Below, piece by piece: positions 57,755 to 64,000 of a stretch of DNA of 64,000 nucleotides (position 1 is its first letter; each line of letters starts with the position of its first letter). The stretch is taken from assembly GCA_023379935.1 (NCBI GenBank), contig JAMCPD010000021.1:1-64000 (forward strand). Reading direction: 5' to 3'. The notes under the pieces are model-generated. The model saw only the letters and a program-made list of their open reading frames with translations, did not search any database and was not told the origin of the DNA. Made by a program: the position numbers and the translations under genes. Source of the DNA: Actinomycetota bacterium (GTDB taxonomy: Bacteria; Actinomycetota; Acidimicrobiia; Acidimicrobiales; JAMCPD01).

Positions 57755-58249
57755 ATGGATATAACAACCGTAACAACCAATCCTGTACAGCAAGGCAGGT
57801 TAGATATTACAACCGCAGTAGTGCCAATAGGGAGACGTACTACCGTCATTGCGTTACGCCCTGGATCAATCGACCTAAAACCAATTAATGTGGAGCTCCG
57901 GCTCAGTTCTGCCGCGCTGAGATCCGCTCCTGTTGTGTTGAGTGATGCCGCCCTCAACAGGATAGCATACCTGATTGAAAAAGAACTCAAGAAGAACCTG
58001 TTTTTGAGAGTGGGGGTGAACCCGGGCGGTTGTGCGGGATACCTTTATGAACTGCTCTTTGACACTGAAGTGGCTGATGACGACATAGTGAATAGGTTTG
58101 GTTCGATAAAAGTGGTAGTTGATCCGGTCAGTGCTGAGCTTATAAGAGGCTCTACTATTGATTACGCAGAAAGGCCACAAGGTAAAGGTTTTTATTTTAT
58201 TAATCCAAACGCTACCCGGGGTTGTGTTTGTGGCTCTTCTTTCGCTTAA
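57755..58249 (+). CDS. A-type Fe-S carrier (IscA/HesB family) with N-terminal extension
   Basis: The 164-aa protein has the A-type carrier core from residue 60 on (VVLSDAALNRIAYLIEKE..., VGVNPGGCAGYLYELLFD, NATRGCVCGSSFA). All three cluster-binding Cys are present (GGCAG and CVCG). About 58 residues at the N-terminus, Thr/Val-rich, are not part of the family; the start at 57755 is supported by a good Shine-Dalgarno. It likely hands clusters to target proteins together with the flanking NifU-like protein and desulfurase. Confidence 0.88.
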   Translation: MDITTVTTNPVQQGRLDITTAVVPIGRRTTVIALRPGSIDLKPINVELRLSSAALRSAPVVLSDAALNRIAYLIEKELKKNLFLRVGVNPGGCAGYLYELLFDTEVADDDIVNRFGSIKVVVDPVSAELIRGSTIDYAERPQGKGFYFINPNATRGCVCGSSFA

Positions 58250-58334
58250 GCTTCTTTTCAGCTTCAACCCGGGATCGCATAAACACGGGTTTTGCACGCA
58301 TAAATACGCCGGTAGCGTTTAGAATAGTTAGGTA

Positions 58335-59489
58335 ATGACCGAAAATTTCAAAAATCGCATTGTTTACCTTGATCATTCCGCAACTACTCCTTTGAGGCAA
58401 GAGGCTTTCAAAGCCATGCTGCCTTTTTATAAGGATAAGTTTGGCAACCCGTCAGGGTCACACTCAATCGCTCGCCAAGCAAAGGTTGCATTGGAACAAG
58501 CCAGAGAGGTAGTGGCTTTTCACCTTGGCGCGGAACCGTCTGAGGTTGTATTTACGGCTTCTGGAACGGAAGCGGATAACATGGCAGTTTTTGGTGCGAA
58601 TGGTATGAGGGAAAACCGAGGCGGCGTGATGTTGTGTACGGCTTTTGAACATCATGCTGTTTTACGTCCCGCACAGGCAGTGGGTGCTGTTATGATACCT
58701 GTCAATACAGATGGGATTGTAGATATGGATGCCTTGGCTGAACTGCTCAGCAAAGACGTCTCTTTTGTATCTGTGATGCTGGTCAACAATGAGGTTGGCA
58801 CTGTCCAACCTTTGGATGAGGTAAGCAAGCTTGTCCGGTGTCTTGCCCCCACGGCTTTGCTGCATACAGATGCGGTGCAAGCTATTCCATGGCTTGATGT
58901 GTCGAAGGAGACGGCCTCCGTCGACATGTTGTCTGTTAGTGCACATAAGTTTGGCGGCCCGAAGGGTGTCGGTGCATTAGTGATAAAAAACGATGTTAAG
59001 ATAAAGCCTATGCTGCTTGGAGGATCCCAGGAGCATGGACTTAGAAGCGGAACTCACAATGTTGCATCCATAGTGGGCATGGCTGCCGCTATGGATGTTA
59101 CCGCTAAGCAGCGACAGGCAACTGTTGCAAGGATACAAGTACTAAGAGACAAACTTGTTGATACCATAATTGAACGGGTGGATGGAGTGAATGAAACAGT
59201 TCCAAGGAAGTTTAAAGTTGCGGGTAACTGCCATTTATACTTCGAAGGAGTAGAGAACGAAGAGTTATTGTGGTTGTTGGACCAAGCTTTTATATGTGCA
59301 AGCGCAGGTTCTTCATGTGCAAGCGGCGCTATGGAACCAAGTCATGTTTTAACTGCAATGGGTATAGATATAGCCCAGGCTAACTCTTCTATAAGGATAT
59401 CCTTGGGTTACACCACGACAGATGAGGACATAGCCCTGGCCATAGAGGGGATATGTGATGCCGTCTCCAAGTTGCGGGCTGGCAAGTAA
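58335..59489 (+). CDS. Cysteine desulfurase (NifS/IscS family)
   Basis: The 384-aa PLP enzyme removes sulfur from cysteine for Fe-S clusters and tRNA thiolation. Family motifs: YLDHSATTPLRQEAF, GTEADNMAVFG, CTAFEHHAVL, HTDAVQAIPW, SVSAHKFGGPKGVGAL (PLP Lys) and the active-site loop SAGSSCASGAMEPSHVL (catalytic Cys). The loop length fits group I (NifS/IscS). It is followed after 3 nt by mnmA, so it probably supplies sulfur to it. Confidence 0.95.
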   Translation: MTENFKNRIVYLDHSATTPLRQEAFKAMLPFYKDKFGNPSGSHSIARQAKVALEQAREVVAFHLGAEPSEVVFTASGTEADNMAVFGANGMRENRGGVMLCTAFEHHAVLRPAQAVGAVMIPVNTDGIVDMDALAELLSKDVSFVSVMLVNNEVGTVQPLDEVSKLVRCLAPTALLHTDAVQAIPWLDVSKETASVDMLSVSAHKFGGPKGVGALVIKNDVKIKPMLLGGSQEHGLRSGTHNVASIVGMAAAMDVTAKQRQATVARIQVLRDKLVDTIIERVDGVNETVPRKFKVAGNCHLYFEGVENEELLWLLDQAFICASAGSSCASGAMEPSHVLTAMGIDIAQANSSIRISLGYTTTDEDIALAIEGICDAVSKLRAGK

Positions 59490-59492
59490 TCC

Positions 59493-60641
59493 ATGAAGAT
59501 TCTTGTTGCCATGTCCGGAGGTGTGGACTCCTCGGTAGCTGCAGCCTTGCTTTTGGAGCAAGGCTATGAGGTTGTCGGGGTTACACTAAAACTTTTAAAA
59601 AATTCAACCGAATCGGGGTGCTGTTCATTAAAGGATGTGGAAGATGCTGATCAAGTTGCCAACCGACTTGGCATAGACCATCATGTTTTTAACTTTACCG
59701 AGGTATTTGAAAAAGAGGTCATATTTCCTTATGTTGATTCACATGCACATGGTGTTACGCTAAATCCGTGTATAAGCTGTAATACTTATATAAAGTTTGA
59801 TCGTCTACTCGAACGTGCGATAAAACTTGGATTTGATGCTCTGGCCACAGGACACTATGCGCGAGTTGCTCATGTGGATGACCATTTTCGCTTATTGAGG
59901 GCGGCAGATACGTTAAAAGATCAGTCTTATGTCTTGTCTACCTTGAACCAACACCAGCTTGAACATTCGTTGTTTCCTGTCGGTAGTTTGAAAAAAGATG
60001 AAGTTCGCGCTTATGCAAAACGACTGAAACTGCCTACTGCGGAAAAACATGATAGCCAGGGGGTTTGCTTTTTATCGGCGGCTGGGATACAGGCACAGGA
60101 CAAACTGACGAACAAGTTTAACTTATTCTCCAATCGTATACGACTGCATCGGGGCAAGGCTATCAGCCTTGAAGACGGCAGTGAGTTGGGTGAAGTGTCC
60201 GCAATTGAACTTTTGACGATAGGCCAGCGTAAAGGTGTTGTCGTTGAAAATTCCGGGCATTTGGGAGGAAGTGGATGTGTAAATCCTATGCCAACTGTTG
60301 GTTCTGCGACGAATTCTACGGGTGTGGCTCCTATGACAAGACGTTATGTAGTGTCAATGGACCATGCCAAGAGAAAGGTTTTTATGGGCACCAGGGAACA
60401 GTTGATGGTGAAGAAAATTGAACTATCGGATTTGAGATGGATATATAAACCGATTCATTCTACCACACAAGTGATGGCTCAATCAAGCGCCCATTCCGTT
60501 CCGCGCTTGGCAACTTTTGACGGGGTGAACTTACACTTTGTCGACCCTATTTGCAAGGTTGCACCGGGTCAGATAATAGCCATGTATGAGTGTCGAAATC
60601 CGGATACAGTTATCGGTTGTGGAATAGTGGCTGGGGAGTAG
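59493..60641 (+). CDS. mnmA: tRNA-specific 2-thiouridylase MnmA
   Basis: The 382-aa enzyme makes 2-thiouridine at wobble position 34. It has the PP-loop MSGGVDSSVAAALL, the first catalytic Cys region LNPCISCNTYIKFDRL, GHYARV, DQSYVLSTL and the second Cys in SQGVCFLSA. The C-terminal beta domains are present but contain a Gly/Thr-rich insert near residue 255-280. Placement after the desulfurase gene is common. Confidence 0.95.
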   Translation: MKILVAMSGGVDSSVAAALLLEQGYEVVGVTLKLLKNSTESGCCSLKDVEDADQVANRLGIDHHVFNFTEVFEKEVIFPYVDSHAHGVTLNPCISCNTYIKFDRLLERAIKLGFDALATGHYARVAHVDDHFRLLRAADTLKDQSYVLSTLNQHQLEHSLFPVGSLKKDEVRAYAKRLKLPTAEKHDSQGVCFLSAAGIQAQDKLTNKFNLFSNRIRLHRGKAISLEDGSELGEVSAIELLTIGQRKGVVVENSGHLGGSGCVNPMPTVGSATNSTGVAPMTRRYVVSMDHAKRKVFMGTREQLMVKKIELSDLRWIYKPIHSTTQVMAQSSAHSVPRLATFDGVNLHFVDPICKVAPGQIIAMYECRNPDTVIGCGIVAGE

Positions 60642-60662
60642 CCAAGGGCCGGCTTGAGTGGA

Positions 60663-61829
60663 TTAATGCGGACCGGCCTTTGGAGGCAGTCCCATCGTTG
60701 CGGCATGCGTCATATCGAGTGAGTATGGAGGCGCCAGATCTATACCATCGGGCCCATTCAAGTATCCCGGAGCACTGCCTGCAACCCCTCTGTGACCATA
60801 CTGCCATACTATCTTGTTGGTTTTCGGGTCAACCACGATAGCCCTGTCGTTGGCATCATCCGTACAGAGTATGAATCCATTGGTGGGTATGGGTGTGCAT
60901 ATGGAGGGGTGGTTCAAAGAGTTGGAGCCGGTTGGAGCGAACTGCCACAACAGTTGACCTTGCTTGTTGAACTCTACGATCTTTCCGGGATTGGTCCAAT
61001 CAACCGTCAAAAATACACCCGGTGACACCTCGTTTGAGTCGGATGGATAGTAAACACCCGGAGGATGTGTTGACCACATTACTTTTCCATTGAGATTCAA
61101 CTCATCCACCCAATCACCGTTGATTTCTGTTATCAGATAGTCACCGTTGGTCATCGGAAATGCTCCATTTGGACTACCCCACCTGAGCGGGGGCTGATGA
61201 TAACAGTATTTATCGGTTGTACCTATTGTTTCCAAAGGAAGGTGAGAGGGGGGGTGTAGTAACAGTATGTTGCAGTTTTGTATGTCTGCTGTGATGATAT
61301 CACCGTTTGGCAGCATCATAGCATCGTCCGGGTTGGCTACTTGCCCCGGTAGAGATCCGGCAACTCCGGGAGTGCCATATCTCCATACTATCTTGTGCTG
61401 GGCAACATTTATCAAAGAGATAGTCTGGTAGTTCTCCTCAGTTGCCACTATATAATGTCCATGCGGACTGTAAAAGCCGTCGTCAGGGGAGAGGAACTTT
61501 TGTCCAGGAGTCAAGTCTCCCGGTTTTGGGAACTGCCAGATTATCTGACCTTGAGGGTTTACCTCAATCAAGCGGTTGTTTCCCTCGTCGGCAATCAACA
61601 CCGGGCCCGGAAGCACTGAAGGATTGGAGCCTGGTGCCAAATAGGAGGGGCCAAGAGACGAAGTTTTAGAAGAGGCTGAGGTAGTTGTGGTGGAATATCT
61701 CCCAAGTTGTCGCTGCGTGGCATGAGTTGGAATTTTGGATACTTTGGACTGTTTAGTTGGGTTTATAAGTATTGTTAAGGTTATGGCCAAAACTATAAAA
61801 ACTATGATTATTATGAGGCGCTTCAACAT
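60663..61829 (-). CDS. Membrane-anchored beta-propeller protein (NHL/arylsulfotransferase-like)
   Basis: The 388-aa protein (ATG 61829; the frame is open to 62120, across the ligA start, but is not supported there) starts with a membrane helix (MLKRLIIIIVFIVLAITLTILI), then a Ser/Thr-rich linker, then repeated blades of the pattern NNRLIEVNPQGQIIWQF / HKIVWRYGTPGVAGS / GDIITADIQNCNI. This suggests a six-bladed propeller facing outward. The blade pattern resembles arylsulfotransferase-like and NHL proteins, but no catalytic His can be assigned. Role unknown. It is convergent with mnmA and divergent from ligA with only 21 bp between starts. Confidence 0.72.
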   Translation of the reverse strand: MLKRLIIIIVFIVLAITLTILINPTKQSKVSKIPTHATQRQLGRYSTTTTSASSKTSSLGPSYLAPGSNPSVLPGPVLIADEGNNRLIEVNPQGQIIWQFPKPGDLTPGQKFLSPDDGFYSPHGHYIVATEENYQTISLINVAQHKIVWRYGTPGVAGSLPGQVANPDDAMMLPNGDIITADIQNCNILLLHPPSHLPLETIGTTDKYCYHQPPLRWGSPNGAFPMTNGDYLITEINGDWVDELNLNGKVMWSTHPPGVYYPSDSNEVSPGVFLTVDWTNPGKIVEFNKQGQLLWQFAPTGSNSLNHPSICTPIPTNGFILCTDDANDRAIVVDPKTNKIVWQYGHRGVAGSAPGYLNGPDGIDLAPPYSLDMTHAATMGLPPKAGPH

Positions 61830-61850
61830 AAAAGGGTAGCATAGCAGTAG

Positions 61851-63962
<2,112 letters not shown>

Positions 63963-64000
63963 ACATAAATATGTTGCATGACAGATGTCAAGCAGTTGAT

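Overview
The window looks like chromosomal core sequence from an actinomycete-type bacterium (Actinomycetota, perhaps Acidimicrobiia-like) with a moderate, fairly AT-rich base composition. The inference rests on gene content and order, not on a database match: eno–divIC/FtsB-like–DUF501–ppx, a CBS-less GuaB3-type IMP dehydrogenase before guaA, a very long CtpI-like P-type ATPase, and rplY–pth–mfd. Many genes have a -10-like hexamer only 6-11 nt before the start codon and no Shine-Dalgarno site, which suggests leaderless mRNAs.

Layout. 0.2-4 kb: a two-gene acyl-CoA carboxylase (minus), divergent from prs. 4-11 kb: prs, rplY, pth, mfd and a parvulin-type foldase lipoprotein (plus). 11-17 kb: a minus-strand cluster of two paralogous membrane-anchored solute-binding proteins and a membrane-anchored GH18 protein, then a DUF488 gene. 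17-19.3 kb: a DinG-family helicase. 19.3-32.4 kb: the potassium system kdpA-kdpB-kdpC, two tiny one-helix genes after kdpC (the second matches KdpF), then a composition-outlier secreted beta-repeat/kelch-like protein and a carbamoyltransferase, and finally kdpD-kdpE. A GC-rich segment with strong inverted repeats lies directly before kdpA.

32.4-46.8 kb: housekeeping on the plus strand: eno, divIC-like, DUF501, ppx, CIRCE-controlled groES-groEL ending in an intrinsic terminator, a Nudix hydrolase, a DMT-type transporter, guaB3, guaA, pcrA/uvrD, a membrane protein, typA and a small membrane protein. 46.9-53.1 kb: a CDF cation exporter (minus), then a 5.2-kb segment bounded by 18-bp inverted repeats (17/18 matching). 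That segment carries the decayed 3' end of an IS30-type transposase, a small membrane protein and a 1505-aa CtpI-like ATPase in which a degenerate P-type ATPase half is fused in front of an intact one.

53.2-57.3 kb: a sugar-kinase-like APH-fold protein, a GH20 beta-hexosaminidase and a sugar nucleotidyltransferase, which together suggest amino-sugar salvage. 57.3-60.6 kb: an Fe-S/thiolation cluster (NifU-like, A-type carrier, cysteine desulfurase, mnmA). 60.7-64 kb: a secreted beta-propeller protein divergent from ligA.

The most unusual items are the inverted-repeat-bounded double P-type ATPase unit, kdpF placed last in its operon with a second mini-membrane ORF, the structured kdp leader, and repeated short tandem duplications, two of which start at a stop codon. 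No rRNA, tRNA or CRISPR array was seen.
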